A DNA stretch of 64,000 bases. Origin: Sphingopyxis yananensis (lineage in GTDB: Bacteria; Pseudomonadota; Alphaproteobacteria; Sphingomonadales; Sphingomonadaceae). Of this stretch, positions 1 through 9,989 are shown piece by piece. Position 1 is the first letter of the stretch. Every line of letters begins with the position of its first letter. The position numbers and the translations under genes are program-made. The notes beneath the pieces were generated by a model that was given only the letters and a program-made list of their open reading frames with translations, was not told the DNA's origin and searched no databases. The stretch spans positions 20,005 to 84,004 of the forward strand of contig NZ_JAJEWI010000004.1 of NCBI RefSeq assembly GCF_020687785.1, given 5' to 3'.

Positions 1-1383
1 CTTGGCGACAAAAGCTTCCCCGCAGGCTCGCTGATCGTCAAGCTCGACCAACCCTATGGCCCGCTTGCCAAGACGTTGATGCGCATCCAAGACAATTATC
101 CGGATGAAAAGCTGTTCACTTATGATGACGCAGCGTGGACCATCGGCCTGATGACCCACACCGACGTGGTCGAAGTGACCGACAAGGCCGCACTTGGCGT
201 CACGACAACGCCAGTGACCAACTTTACCCTGCGCGGCTCGATCAGCAACGCTGGTCCGGGTGGCTATATCGTCCTCGACAATGGGTCGGTCAATCTGGCG
301 GTGCTGCGCTATCGCTTGAAGGACACCAACGTCCGCATCGTGGAACAAGGCTTCAAGCTCGGCAAAACGGACGTTCCCGCAGGCTCGTTCATTGTTCCGG
401 CCAATGCCCGCTCGGCGCTGGCACCGGCTGTCGTCGAGCTGGGCCTGACGGCCATTGCCGCACCCGCCAATCTGGGTGCCAGCACGCATGAAGTGGCCAT
501 TCCACGCACCGCGGTGTTCAGCACTTGGGGTTCGACTGAAAAGGTTGGCTGGCTGCGCTATGCCTTTGATCAATATGAAACGCCTTATGACCTGATTTAC
601 AAAGAACAGGTGCGCGGCGGCAATCTTCGCGACAAATATGACGTGATCATTCTGCCGAACCAAGGCCGCACGGCGCGGGATATTGTGTTCGATATTCCGA
701 TGAAGGGTAAACCGCTTCCCTATAAAAAGAATGACCAGTTCAAATCCCTGGGCATGTATGGGGAATCCGACGACATCCGTGGCGGCATGGGCACCGAGGG
801 GCTCAGCGAATTGCGCAAGTTCGTCGAACAAGGCGGCACGCTGATCACCACGGGCAATGCCAGCGAAGTTCCCGCTGCCTTTGGTCTGGTGGACGATGTT
901 ACCGCTGCGCCAGCACCGGGCGACAGCTATGCTCCGGGTCCGATCGTCAAGGCGAAGTTCCTGCAACCGCTCAGCCCCATTTTCTATGGCTATAACACCG
1001 CCGATACGGTCTCGGTCCGCTGGGCAACCAACACCCTGCTGAACGTCCGTCCGGCTGTGAAGGGCAAGGTATTGATGGAGTTCCCCGGCGGAAAGTCATC
1101 GATCCTCAGCGGTTTTATGCGCAATGCGGACCAGATCCAGAACCAGCCCGCGATCATCAACAGCGAATTGGGCGAAGGCCGCGTCTTGATGTTCGCAACC
1201 AACCCGATCTGGCGTTGGCAGACGCTGGGTGAATATCGCATGCTCTATAATGCGATGCTCAACTGGAAATCGCTGGGCGGCTTGACCGGCCAGTCGCCAG
1301 TCAAGCCAGCCGTTGCACCAGCCCCTGATGCACTGCCGGAATTTGACGATGGCACCAAGGGCAAGAGCGCCCGCACCAACTAA
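1..1383 (+). CDS. M14-family zinc carboxypeptidase-like protein, C-terminal part (5' end outside window)
   Basis: The frame is open from base 1 with no start, so about 460 C-terminal residues are visible, ending in TAA at 1381-1383. It aligns along its length with the C-terminal half of the peptidase at 54229-57189. Shared features are the DQPY motif, the PAGSF(I/L)(V/L)P repeats, the YDVIILPN segment, the DDIRGGMG/EDIRGGVG motif and the closing WRWQT...YNAMLNW block. This half is the accessory region, with a class-I glutamine-amidotransferase-like fold, that follows the zinc catalytic domain in large exported M14 peptidases; the HxxE zinc motif would lie upstream of the window. The likely role is periplasmic peptide processing. 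The Pro/Ala-rich tail ends with a short basic stretch. Family assignment rests on similarity to the full-length paralog. Confidence 0.82.
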   Translation, partial: LGDKSFPAGSLIVKLDQPYGPLAKTLMRIQDNYPDEKLFTYDDAAWTIGLMTHTDVVEVTDKAALGVTTTPVTNFTLRGSISNAGPGGYIVLDNGSVNLAVLRYRLKDTNVRIVEQGFKLGKTDVPAGSFIVPANARSALAPAVVELGLTAIAAPANLGASTHEVAIPRTAVFSTWGSTEKVGWLRYAFDQYETPYDLIYKEQVRGGNLRDKYDVIILPNQGRTARDIVFDIPMKGKPLPYKKNDQFKSLGMYGESDDIRGGMGTEGLSELRKFVEQGGTLITTGNASEVPAAFGLVDDVTAAPAPGDSYAPGPIVKAKFLQPLSPIFYGYNTADTVSVRWATNTLLNVRPAVKGKVLMEFPGGKSSILSGFMRNADQIQNQPAIINSELGEGRVLMFATNPIWRWQTLGEYRMLYNAMLNWKSLGGLTGQSPVKPAVAPAPDALPEFDDGTKGKSARTN

Positions 1384-1390
1384 GCGAAAT

Positions 1391-1424
1391 TCGGGGCTAA
1401 CAGTGATGTTGGCCCCGACTTTTT
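1391..1424 (+). terminator. Rho-independent terminator after the M14 peptidase gene
   Basis: TCGGGGC at 1391-1397 pairs with GCCCCGA at 1412-1418. The stem can extend inward through AAC/GTT past one unpaired T-G, and CTTTTT follows. It lies 8 nt after the stop codon. Confidence 0.85.
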
Positions 1425-1631
1425 CACCCCGCTGCACGCTTAAATGACGGGTGGAACATCAGGGCCCAGCTTGGGCACTATGGCTTATCCCAGCACGCAC
1501 GAGACGTCGCCTTTGGCCTAAGCTGGTTGCCACAGAAACCTGCCAGCGATCAGAAAATATCGCCAAAAGTGGCCCGTCTCTGGCCCAGCCTCCTCTGCTC
1601 CGCTCTCTCGTTTAGCGATGCGCTCTAGGGC

Positions 1632-3008
1632 CTATAGCTCTGGCAATTGCACCGTACCGCCCAAGGCTTGATACAATGCGACATAAGCGTTCAAACGATC
1701 CGCCTGTAACTGCAACAAGGCGAGATCAACCGACAATAAAGCCCGCTGCGCATCCACCTGCTCCAGATAGGGGGAATATCCGGCGCGATAGCGGTTGGTC
1801 GCATGCCGCAGCACATCCGCCACCGCTGCCTGCTGTGCTTCCAATGCCTGAGATTGGGCGTGTAGTCGGTCGATATTCGATAGCTGATCCTCAACTTCGC
1901 GAAAAGCCGTCAACACTGTACGGCGATAGGCAAAAGCGGCTTGATCGCGCTGGGCCGTCGCAGCGTCGAACTGGCCCGTCAATCGTCCGCGTTGGAACAA
2001 AGGCGCCAAGATGCTGCCCCCCACCGACCAGATGGTTACCGGATCTTGTAACGCGGAACTGATCACCGCCCCCGCAGACGCAGCCAAGCGCAATTGCGGC
2101 AGGAAATTGGCCCGCGCCACGCGTAAATTTGCATCTGTGGCGGCCAGATTATATTCGGCCTGTGATATATCGGGACGACGTCTTACCAATTCCGACGGCA
2201 GGACATGGGGCACCAATGGCCTCTTCAGCGCAGAAAAGCCTGCTCCGCGAACAATTGCCGTTGGGTTTTGCCCCGTAAGCAATGATAGCGCATGCTCTTG
2301 GCGGGCGATCAACGCCTCAACAGCGGGAATTTGCTGCTCCGTCGCGCGATACTCGGCTTCGGCTTGCCGCAATTCTAATTGAGACGTGTAACCAGCTTCG
2401 GCTCGGTCACGGGCGATGCGTAGGGCCTCCCTGCGCGACACGACAGTTTGCGCGAGCAATTCGCGCCGTGCGTCTAACGCCAGCAGGGTGATATAGCCGC
2501 TAGCCGTCGCGCTCGTTACCGCCAAGGTCGCAGCGCGCCCAGCGGCTTGCGTCGCGGCGACATTCGCCGATGCCGCGCCAATTTGCGAGGAAATCCTGCC
2601 GAATAAATCGACTTCATAGGCAGCCTGAAATAGGGGCTGCACGCTGGCGCTTTCATTGGCCACGCCAAATGCATTGAGCATGCGCGCATCGCTCGCGCCT
2701 ACATTGCCATTAAGCGATGGAAATAATTGCGAACGCGCGACCTTTTCCTGCGCGCGCGCTTCCGCAACCCTTGCTGCCGCAATCGCCAAATCCAAATTCT
2801 GCGCCTGCGCGGCTGCAACCAAGATGGACAATTGCGGGTCACCAAAGCCATTCCACCACGCACTCTCGGTCGCTCCACTGGCAGGATAGGCTTCCTTCCA
2901 TTGGGCTGGTGCCTCGCTTATGCTCATCGGTGGACGCGGGCCAATTGTCGGCGCACAAGCTGCCAGCGCCCCAGCCGACAGTGCCACCACAAAGCTGCCG
3001 CTTTTCAT
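1632..3008 (-). CDS. NodT/OprM-family outer-membrane efflux lipoprotein
   Basis: This 458-aa protein is a TolC-like outer-membrane channel for a tripartite exporter. The N-terminus is a lipoprotein signal with lipobox LAAC (Cys17), so the mature protein is probably lipid-anchored. Two OEP repeats follow, rich in Ala/Gln/Arg helices (for example AAAQAQNLDLAIAAARVAEA), as in NodT and OprM. The ATG start at 3008 overlaps the stop of the upstream HlyD-like gene by 4 nt (ATGA), showing translational coupling. It is the last gene of a three-gene operon with the adaptor and the MFS pump, so it supplies the outer-membrane exit duct for their substrate. Length is normal for the family. The substrate cannot be read from sequence. 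Confidence 0.93.
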   Translation of the reverse strand: MKSGSFVVALSAGALAACAPTIGPRPPMSISEAPAQWKEAYPASGATESAWWNGFGDPQLSILVAAAQAQNLDLAIAAARVAEARAQEKVARSQLFPSLNGNVGASDARMLNAFGVANESASVQPLFQAAYEVDLFGRISSQIGAASANVAATQAAGRAATLAVTSATASGYITLLALDARRELLAQTVVSRREALRIARDRAEAGYTSQLELRQAEAEYRATEQQIPAVEALIARQEHALSLLTGQNPTAIVRGAGFSALKRPLVPHVLPSELVRRRPDISQAEYNLAATDANLRVARANFLPQLRLAASAGAVISSALQDPVTIWSVGGSILAPLFQRGRLTGQFDAATAQRDQAAFAYRRTVLTAFREVEDQLSNIDRLHAQSQALEAQQAAVADVLRHATNRYRAGYSPYLEQVDAQRALLSVDLALLQLQADRLNAYVALYQALGGTVQLPEL

Positions 3009-4195
3009 CGGCCTTCGCCCGTATAGACGGTGGCCACAACCGACATCCCAGGCCCCAATCTATCGGCTAATTTCTGCCCATCATTTATCCGGATGCGCAC
3101 GGCAATACGTTGGGGAACCTTGACAAAATTCCCAGATCCAGTGTCTGGCTTGATGACGCTAAATTCACTTCCCGCAGCCGGAGAAATATTCTCTACGGTT
3201 CCAGACAATTCCGCCCCGCCCAACGCATCAATGCGCAGGCGCGCGCGTTGGCCCGTACGGATTTCGCCGGTTTGCGCCTCTTTGTAATTGGCAACCACCC
3301 AGTGGCGATCCGGCACCAGATACATTAACTGCGTGCCCGCATTCACCAATTGTCCCACGCGCACCGACACTTCACTCAGCCGTCCATCACGTGGTGCCCT
3401 GATAATCGTGCGGTCCAAATCAATGGCGGCCAATCCCCGCGACGCCTTGGCATTGGCGACGCCCGCTTCCAATCCGGAACGTCCAACACTTACCGACCGA
3501 ACTTGTTCTAGAGCAATCAGTCGCTGCGCTTCGGCTTGCCGAACCGATGCTTCGGCTTGGCGCAGCGCGGCGAGCGTTTGATCACGTTCGCGTAGGGACA
3601 CAGAACCCTCGTCGACCAATTCCGTCACGCGGCGCATATCGGCTTGCGCCCGCTGCAACTGCGCGCGCGCATTGGCAATGGCCGCATCTTGCAATTGAAC
3701 TTGGGCCTCGGCCGATCGCTGACTTTGCGCACTATTGCTCAGGCTCGCGTCCTGCGCGGAAATATTGGCATCGGCTTGCGCCACACGCTGCTTGTAAATG
3801 CTGTCGTCAATGCGCGCCAAAATCTGCCCTGCTTTCACATCCGCAAAATCTTGTACCAACACCTCGGTCACATAACCGCCCACTTGGGGTGAAATAACCG
3901 TGGTCTGGCCGCGCACATAAGCATTGTCTGTGGTCTGGCTGTTCATATGGAACGGCGGGAGGCCCCATGCATAAAGAATAGCCAATGCGCCCAGCAATAT
4001 CACAAGGCCGTAAAAGGCTATGCGGGGGCGCGACCGTTCCGGCCGCCAGCCGCTACCATCACCCTCGGCGCTTTCCGTGCTCTCGGTGCCGTCACGGCCT
4101 TCCTCGGCCTCATGGGCAGCGATGCTTTGTGCATCATCCGATTTTGCGATGTTCGTTTCCGGCTGGTCTTGATCCAGCTTTTTTTGCTCTGTCAT
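3005..4195 (-). CDS. HlyD/EmrA-family membrane-fusion (adaptor) protein
   Basis: This 396-aa periplasmic adaptor has an acidic cytoplasmic N-terminus (about residues 1-50, rich in D/E/S) and one transmembrane helix around residues 58-80 (AFYGLVILLGALAILYAWGL). A biotinyl/lipoyl-like half motif follows (NAYVRGQTTVISPQVGGYV), then a long coiled-coil hairpin rich in Ala/Gln/Arg, the second lipoyl half (TIIRAPRDGRLSEVSVRVGQ) and a beta-barrel region. It is typical of EmrA, which links an inner-membrane MFS pump to a TolC-like duct. Start and stop overlap the neighbouring genes by 4 nt on each side, so pump, adaptor and channel are made as one unit. Confidence 0.93.
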   Translation of the reverse strand: MTEQKKLDQDQPETNIAKSDDAQSIAAHEAEEGRDGTESTESAEGDGSGWRPERSRPRIAFYGLVILLGALAILYAWGLPPFHMNSQTTDNAYVRGQTTVISPQVGGYVTEVLVQDFADVKAGQILARIDDSIYKQRVAQADANISAQDASLSNSAQSQRSAEAQVQLQDAAIANARAQLQRAQADMRRVTELVDEGSVSLRERDQTLAALRQAEASVRQAEAQRLIALEQVRSVSVGRSGLEAGVANAKASRGLAAIDLDRTIIRAPRDGRLSEVSVRVGQLVNAGTQLMYLVPDRHWVVANYKEAQTGEIRTGQRARLRIDALGGAELSGTVENISPAAGSEFSVIKPDTGSGNFVKVPQRIAVRIRINDGQKLADRLGPGMSVVATVYTGEGR

Positions 4196-5874
4196 TGCTG
4201 TGCAGCCCGCATTTTTTGTAGCGCCTCCAATTCCTTTGCCAAAGGAATATGCCCTTTCCGACGATCAGAAGCCCAGCGCGTGAATAAAATCAGAAACGCT
4301 ATGGATGCTATGGACCCAATAACGAAAAATACGTCATTAAACGCCAAAATTGCCGCTTCCCGTCCGACTTCTTGTATCAATTGACCAGCCGCCGTTGCGT
4401 TCCGCAAAACAGGGTCGGTCATCCTTTGGGTCAAACTATTGGCGATGCCACTGATCGCAGCGCTCACTTCCGGATCGCCATTGGAGATCGAGGTACCCAG
4501 CGTCATCAAATGCACTTTTGTCCGCCACGTATGAAAAGCGGAAAGGGCCGCGACGCCAGCCAAACCGCCCAACGTCTGGGACAAGCTGAACAAGGCCACA
4601 AAGCTGACCAAATAAGATGGTCCCTTGGACAAGGCTCTGAACATCCCTTCCATCATCATCGGGGCCATCGAATATACCGCAGCAAAGGCCAATAAGGATT
4701 GTGACAAATAAAGGTTCGCGGGCCGTGTGAGCAATCCAGAGTCGGTATCCAGAAATGCTCCAATCGCGATCAACACCAGGCATATGAGAATGGGTTTGCG
4801 CAGGTCGGTCGGGTTAATTGTAACAACCGCCAAAATCGCGCCAGCCAAGGTCGCGACTGTCAGCACGCTATAATAAGTAACCAGTTGATCATTCACCATG
4901 CCAACCGCGCTGAGCAGCCCTGTTGCGCCAAAATTTTGCTCGGCTGTCAACACGCGCACCATCGCCCCCGTCAGCGCAAATCGAACCAAGTCGCCGCTGG
5001 TCATCCAACGGGTGTGCAGCATCGGGTTTTGCCGATTATGCTCAATCAAAAACGCCGCGCCAATCAAGACCACCGATGCCGCCAATGCGCCGCCAAGCCA
5101 TGGCGTCGACCACCATTGAATGCGGCCCTGCACCAGAAATGCACATAGCAGCCCCATCCCTGTCGCAAGCAAAGGAAAGCTTAACAAATCCAGCTTTTCA
5201 AAGGATTTAATAATCTCCCCTTTGGGCAGCGTTAAAATATTTACCAAGCCCACGGCGACCAGCGATAGGGCAAATTGAAAAAGGAATAAGTTGCTGATGT
5301 TCCCATCAAATAAGAACATTGGCGATATAGCGCGCGCCAGCAAGGTGGCGACTTGGGTTAAACCAATGCCAATTAAGAACCCGCCAATGCGGGCCTCGGG
5401 AGGCATGCCCTGCATCAGGTAAAATATCGCCAAAGTACTCAGCCCGCTCGCCGCGATACCGGATATGCCACGGGCGATCAGTTCCAGCCTGTAGCCCATA
5501 TCAAATAGCTGCACGAAATTCGCCAGCAGCAACGCAATCATCACCGCGCGCACAAAACGCTGAATGCCAAATTGCTGCCGAGATTTATACAGCAAGATGC
5601 TCATGCATATGTTGGTCATATTATAGGCGACCGTCACCCAGCCTGCATCAACGCTCGTGAGGCCCAAATGCCCTTGCAATGTCGTCAAATTGGCCAGCAA
5701 CAAGCCGTTTTGAAACCCGCCAACGATGCAGATATAAAGCCCGATCAATAAATAGGCGATCTTACGAAGCTTCGGATGGTCTGGCGATGCCGGAGAACCA
5801 GGCATGAAGGGGCGCTCATGCGGCTTAAACACATATTCCTGGCGGCGCCCCGATGAGGATTTATTTTTGGCCAT
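4192..5874 (-). CDS. DHA2-family MFS multidrug transporter (EmrB-like)
   Basis: This 560-aa inner-membrane transporter is first in the efflux operon. A roughly 40-residue basic, Pro-rich cytoplasmic tail precedes the first membrane helix (AYLLIGLYICIVGGFQNGLL). About 14 hydrophobic segments follow, the number expected for the DHA2 subfamily that works with EmrA-type adaptors. It lacks the most typical DHA2 motif-C text and is rather divergent, so substrate range is unknown; drugs, fatty acids or aromatic acids are all possible. The ATG at 5874 is the only good start. The downstream adaptor overlaps its stop by 4 nt. No dedicated regulator gene sits next to it. Confidence 0.88.
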   Translation of the reverse strand: MAKNKSSSGRRQEYVFKPHERPFMPGSPASPDHPKLRKIAYLLIGLYICIVGGFQNGLLLANLTTLQGHLGLTSVDAGWVTVAYNMTNICMSILLYKSRQQFGIQRFVRAVMIALLLANFVQLFDMGYRLELIARGISGIAASGLSTLAIFYLMQGMPPEARIGGFLIGIGLTQVATLLARAISPMFLFDGNISNLFLFQFALSLVAVGLVNILTLPKGEIIKSFEKLDLLSFPLLATGMGLLCAFLVQGRIQWWSTPWLGGALAASVVLIGAAFLIEHNRQNPMLHTRWMTSGDLVRFALTGAMVRVLTAEQNFGATGLLSAVGMVNDQLVTYYSVLTVATLAGAILAVVTINPTDLRKPILICLVLIAIGAFLDTDSGLLTRPANLYLSQSLLAFAAVYSMAPMMMEGMFRALSKGPSYLVSFVALFSLSQTLGGLAGVAALSAFHTWRTKVHLMTLGTSISNGDPEVSAAISGIANSLTQRMTDPVLRNATAAGQLIQEVGREAAILAFNDVFFVIGSIASIAFLILFTRWASDRRKGHIPLAKELEALQKMRAAQQ

Positions 5875-6169
5875 TCCAGCTATTTGGATACCACTCGCAC
5901 TTCACGCAGATATGACAGAAAGACGCCGTCCGACTCACCGCAGATTGAAGCGGAATGTAATTCGATACGAGCCTCGCTACTAGGGTAATTGTGGTCGCCC
6001 CCAGATGTCCTCGTCCGGATCACAATAAGCAAAGCTATTGCCGTTGCCCGCTCCCTTTTCGCCGCCGAGGGTCGACAGCCCCTCCGTCAGGGCAAATGAC
6101 AGCCGCTAAACCAAGCGTAAAACTGCCAGTTTAGAGGGCATCCTATCAAAACAAGCTATACCTCATCCT

Positions 6170-6445
6170 TCATCCTTGATCCTTATACCGGTCCGCCTTT
6201 TGCCATCGCTGGGAAACTTGCACGGTGTCCCACAATTTCGGACCGACAATCACAAGCGCACTTCCGACGCTCCCACACCAAAACGTCACCGCCGCGAGAA
6301 ACATCATCACGGCGCTTGCTTCATGGGCCGATGTGCTATGCGCAATCGCATGAAGATGGCTGACGGCCAGCATGGCCAATCCGACGAGTATCGCGCCAGC
6401 TAGGCGTAAACACATATTCGCCGCTTGTGTTTCATGCCATTTCAT
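6170..6445 (-). CDS. Small membrane protein of unknown function
   Basis: A 91-aa product starting MKWHETQAAN, with two hydrophobic segments (about residues 11-30 and 41-66) and a basic, Lys/Arg-rich C-terminus. The chosen ATG lies about 8 nt after GGAGG; an ATG one codon upstream is also possible. No family is recognised. It stands alone between the efflux operon and kdpE, transcribed in the same direction. The good ribosome binding site and two-helix pattern make it a plausible gene. Confidence 0.5.
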   Translation of the reverse strand: MKWHETQAANMCLRLAGAILVGLAMLAVSHLHAIAHSTSAHEASAVMMFLAAVTFWCGSVGSALVIVGPKLWDTVQVSQRWQKADRYKDQG

Positions 6446-6588
6446 CATCCAAGCCTCCAACTTCGTCGAAGGCTATTCAACTATGCAGAGGGACGTAGGA
6501 AAGCCAGATGACCGAAAGGCGTACGGCATTGTCTTAGCATAGGATCGGCATTATTTCCGGCGGTCATCACCGCGACCACAAGCGCCGG

Positions 6589-7305
6589 CTATATCTCTTC
6601 GCCATGGGAATCGACGGGGCCAAGACGCAGGCGATACCCAATCCCAAGTTCATTGCTGATCAGCTGGGGATGCTGCGGGTCAGTCTCCAGCTTTTGGCGT
6701 AGCGTGCGAATGAGAACACGCAGATATTCGACATGATGCTCATGCTCGTGCGGCCATACCTCGTTCATCATCTGCTTGTGCGTGATCACCCGTCCCGGAA
6801 AACGGGCCAGCTCGACCAGCACCTTATATTCCTTGGGCGTCAGATGAATTTCTTTGCCGCTTTTCGTCACCCTTCGCGCGGCCATATCCAGTATGACGTC
6901 CCCCAATGTCACAACCAAATTTCCGCCATCGCGCGTCAATCTATTGCGCACGGCGACCCGCATTCGTGCCAGAAGCTCATCCGTATCGAACGGTTTGGTC
7001 AGATAATCATCGGCGCCCAAATCCAGCGCAGCGACTTTTTCATCCGTCGCATCACGCGCCGACACCACAATCAACGTGGTTTGCGACTGTTGTTTGAATA
7101 TCGGCACCAATTCCAGCCCATCCCGATCTGGCAAACCCAAATCCAGCAAGATGATATCGGGCCGTTCGCCGCGCAGCAGCGCGGCCGCCTCCCTCGCATT
7201 GCCCGCTTCGACTATCGCATAATCAGCGCGTTCCAAGGCGGCCCGCAACAAGCGGCGGATTTGCGGTTCGTCATCGACGATCAACACTTTATGGCGCGAT
7301 TTCAT
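6589..7305 (-). CDS. kdpE: KdpE response regulator
   Basis: A 238-aa OmpR-class regulator that activates kdp transcription under low potassium or osmotic stress. The receiver domain covers residues 4-120 with acidic pocket DD (11-12), phospho-acceptor Asp55 (IILLDLGLPDRDG) and the conserved Lys in LTKPF. The C-terminal winged helix contains HLTPKEYKVLVELARFPGRVITHKQMM. The start overlaps the kdpD stop by 4 nt. It is the distal gene of the kdp operon, so autoregulation through the operon promoter is likely. Confidence 0.97.
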   Translation of the reverse strand: MKSRHKVLIVDDEPQIRRLLRAALERADYAIVEAGNAREAAALLRGERPDIILLDLGLPDRDGLELVPIFKQQSQTTLIVVSARDATDEKVAALDLGADDYLTKPFDTDELLARMRVAVRNRLTRDGGNLVVTLGDVILDMAARRVTKSGKEIHLTPKEYKVLVELARFPGRVITHKQMMNEVWPHEHEHHVEYLRVLIRTLRQKLETDPQHPQLISNELGIGYRLRLGPVDSHGEEI

Positions 7306-9989
7306 AACAATTTCTCGTTCATCAGCTCTCCGACGATCAGCGCGGATGGGATGTGAATGGAAAATTGCGCGCCATGCGGGTCATCATGATTTCCAGCTTC
7401 AACGCTCAAGCCCATCGCTTCGGCAAAACCCTTCACAATAGCAAGGCCAAGACCGGTCCCATGCTTGGCCCGATCATTTCCATCAATCCGTGTAAATGCT
7501 TCAAACACGCGTTTTTCATCGCCAATCGCGATCCCCGGCCCTTGATCGATCACCGACAAAATTATGCCGTCAGCCGTCCGATTGGCCCGTATGATAATAG
7601 GCGTTCCAGCATCAGCATAGCGCCCAGCATTATCCAGCAAATTGATAAGACAATGATGGAGCAGGATCGGATCAAGCCGCACAAAAGGCAATGCGGACGG
7701 AATATCGATTAAGATTTCATGGCCAGTTAGCGACGCGCGGCAATCATGGGCCGCACTGGCGGCGGCGTCGAACAATTCCGTCGCCTCTGCCCGCATGGGA
7801 AGCGCCCCCGCCTCTACCCGCACCATATCCAGCAGATTGGAAACGAAACGATTCAGGCGCAATGCCTCTGCCTCAATCGTTCCGGCAAAGGCTTGGGCAC
7901 CAGCCACGCCATCAAAGGGACCGCGCCGAATGGCCTGCGCCGCCGACAATATCATGGTCAGCGGGGTCCGCAGATCGTGGCTGACGGATGACAGCAAAGC
8001 AGCCCGCAGCCGATCGCGTTCTTCGACATGGCGTGCATGCAGCGCGGCTTCCTCCAACCGCATGCGGTCCAGCGCAATGGCCGCCTGATCTAGCAAACTC
8101 ATCAGCAGCGGAAGCTGATCGGACCGTATCGGGTCCAACGCATCGTTGCGGCTGATGCCCAACACGCCGATCACACACCCCGTCGTGGCCAACGGGTGAA
8201 ACAACCATTCAGATGACGTCAACGTAGACGATCCGCGCCCAGCGGGCAGCCCATTATCAATCGCCCATTGGGCTGCGGCCCGCTCAATCGGTTCCAGCAC
8301 ATCATCGGGAGGAACAGCGGCACGCAATGTCGGCCCGTCCGCCGACGGCAGCAAGAACACCGCACGCACGTCCAACAATCGGCCCACTTCGAAGCAAATC
8401 GCCTGCATCAAGCCGTCCTGATCGGGCGCGGCAGTCAACTGGCGTGAGAAACTCGCCAGCGCAGCATTTTGGCGTGCGCTTTTTTGGGCGAGATTGGCTT
8501 GTTCGCGCGCACGGGCGGCGAACTGGCTGGTGACAATCGCAACCCCCAGCAAAACAAAGATGCTAATGATATTTTCGGGGTTGTTGACGGTCAGCGAGCC
8601 TGTGGGCGGCAGGAAAACAAAATTATAGGCCAGACTGGACATAAACCCAGCAAAAAGCCCAGCACGCAGGCCAAAGCTGGCCGCCGCCGCCATCACCGGA
8701 ATCAGAAACAACAGCGATATATTATGAAGATCAATAAGCTCGATCAGCAAGCGACCTAGGATCGCCATGGCCGCGACCATCACGAACGACCAGATATAAT
8801 GGGATCGCTTGCCCCAACTTCCAACCAAAAGCGAAGAACGGTTGTGGTCCGCCTGTTTGGGGCTGTCGCTGGGCACAACATGAACCGCAACATCGCCGTT
8901 GGCCCGTACCACTTGATCGACAATCGAGCCGTGCAGCATCGTAAACCACCACGGTCGGCGTGATTTGCCCATCACAATCTGGGTGGCGCGCGCATCTTGC
9001 GCAAAGAGGCGCAAACCGTCGATGACTGTGGCAGCAGGCACGGTCGCGGTCGAAGCCCCCAGCCGCGACGCTAGCGCCAAGGTGTCAGATAGCTGTTGCC
9101 GGTCCATGTCGGACAGGTTCAGGCTGCGCCGCGTTTCAATATGCACCGCGGTCCATGGTGCCTTCAGCGCATCGGCCAGCCTTTTCGCCGCGCGGACAAA
9201 CTCGACCGCTGCGGGCAATTCGCTGACCGCCACAATGATCCGCTCACCCACCGCGAAATTGCCCGCCAAAGCATGGCTGCGGACATGTTCTAGCATTTGC
9301 GCGTCCACGGCTTGCGCCGCGCGCCGCAAAGCAAGTTCCCGTAGGGCGGTCAGATTAGATTTCGAGAAAAAATGCGCAAGGGCACGCGACGCTTCTTGCG
9401 GGATATAGACCTTGCCATCGCGCAATCGCTCGATCAGTTCGTCAGGCGGCAGATCGACGACCTCGAGTTCGGCATTTTCCAAGACGGAATCCGGTACTGT
9501 TTCACGCACCCGAATGTGGGTGATCGATGCCACCACATCATTCAGGCTTTCGACATGCTGAATATTCAGTGTGGAATAAACATCAATGCCAGCATCCAAC
9601 AGTTCTTCGACATCCTGATAGCGTTTCGGATGGCGGCTGCCCGGTGCATTGCTATGCGCAAGTTCGTCGACCAGCACCAGCGCGGGGTGACGCTGTAAGA
9701 TGGCATCGACGTCCATCTCGCTATATCGCACGCCCTGATGATCACTCACGCGCCGTTTGATGATGTCATGGCCGTTAACAATGGCCTCAGTATCCCGCCG
9801 CCCATGCGTTTCCACGATGCCAACCACCACATCCACGCCAGCTTCGCGCCGATGGTGCCCGTCCATCAACATTTCCCAAGTCTTGCCAACACCGGGGGCC
9901 GCGCCAAGAAATATCTTGAGACGCCCACGGCCCTCCTGCGCCGCTAGACGCAGAAAGGCTTCAGGAGATGGTCTGTCGCTATAGGTCAC
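7302..9989 (-). CDS. kdpD: KdpD sensor histidine kinase
   Basis: An 895-aa membrane sensor of potassium and turgor that phosphorylates KdpE. Domains in order: KdpD N-terminal domain with Walker A GAAPGVGKT (29-37), a Usp-like domain, four transmembrane helices around residues 400-500, a GAF-like region, then the kinase core with phospho-acceptor His671 (SSVSHDLRTPL), N box (INLLDNAG), DQGPGI and GTGLGLAIVKG. Length matches E. coli KdpD. The GTG start at 9989 overlaps the kdpC stop (GTGA), and its own stop overlaps kdpE. Confidence 0.97.
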   Translation of the reverse strand: MTYSDRPSPEAFLRLAAQEGRGRLKIFLGAAPGVGKTWEMLMDGHHRREAGVDVVVGIVETHGRRDTEAIVNGHDIIKRRVSDHQGVRYSEMDVDAILQRHPALVLVDELAHSNAPGSRHPKRYQDVEELLDAGIDVYSTLNIQHVESLNDVVASITHIRVRETVPDSVLENAELEVVDLPPDELIERLRDGKVYIPQEASRALAHFFSKSNLTALRELALRRAAQAVDAQMLEHVRSHALAGNFAVGERIIVAVSELPAAVEFVRAAKRLADALKAPWTAVHIETRRSLNLSDMDRQQLSDTLALASRLGASTATVPAATVIDGLRLFAQDARATQIVMGKSRRPWWFTMLHGSIVDQVVRANGDVAVHVVPSDSPKQADHNRSSLLVGSWGKRSHYIWSFVMVAAMAILGRLLIELIDLHNISLLFLIPVMAAAASFGLRAGLFAGFMSSLAYNFVFLPPTGSLTVNNPENIISIFVLLGVAIVTSQFAARAREQANLAQKSARQNAALASFSRQLTAAPDQDGLMQAICFEVGRLLDVRAVFLLPSADGPTLRAAVPPDDVLEPIERAAAQWAIDNGLPAGRGSSTLTSSEWLFHPLATTGCVIGVLGISRNDALDPIRSDQLPLLMSLLDQAAIALDRMRLEEAALHARHVEERDRLRAALLSSVSHDLRTPLTMILSAAQAIRRGPFDGVAGAQAFAGTIEAEALRLNRFVSNLLDMVRVEAGALPMRAEATELFDAAASAAHDCRASLTGHEILIDIPSALPFVRLDPILLHHCLINLLDNAGRYADAGTPIIIRANRTADGIILSVIDQGPGIAIGDEKRVFEAFTRIDGNDRAKHGTGLGLAIVKGFAEAMGLSVEAGNHDDPHGAQFSIHIPSALIVGELMNEKLL

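Noticed and set aside
5905..6100. Two TGACAG half-sites upstream of the efflux operon as a Pho box
   Set aside because: They are about 180 bp apart, not in the 11-bp direct-repeat spacing needed for PhoB.
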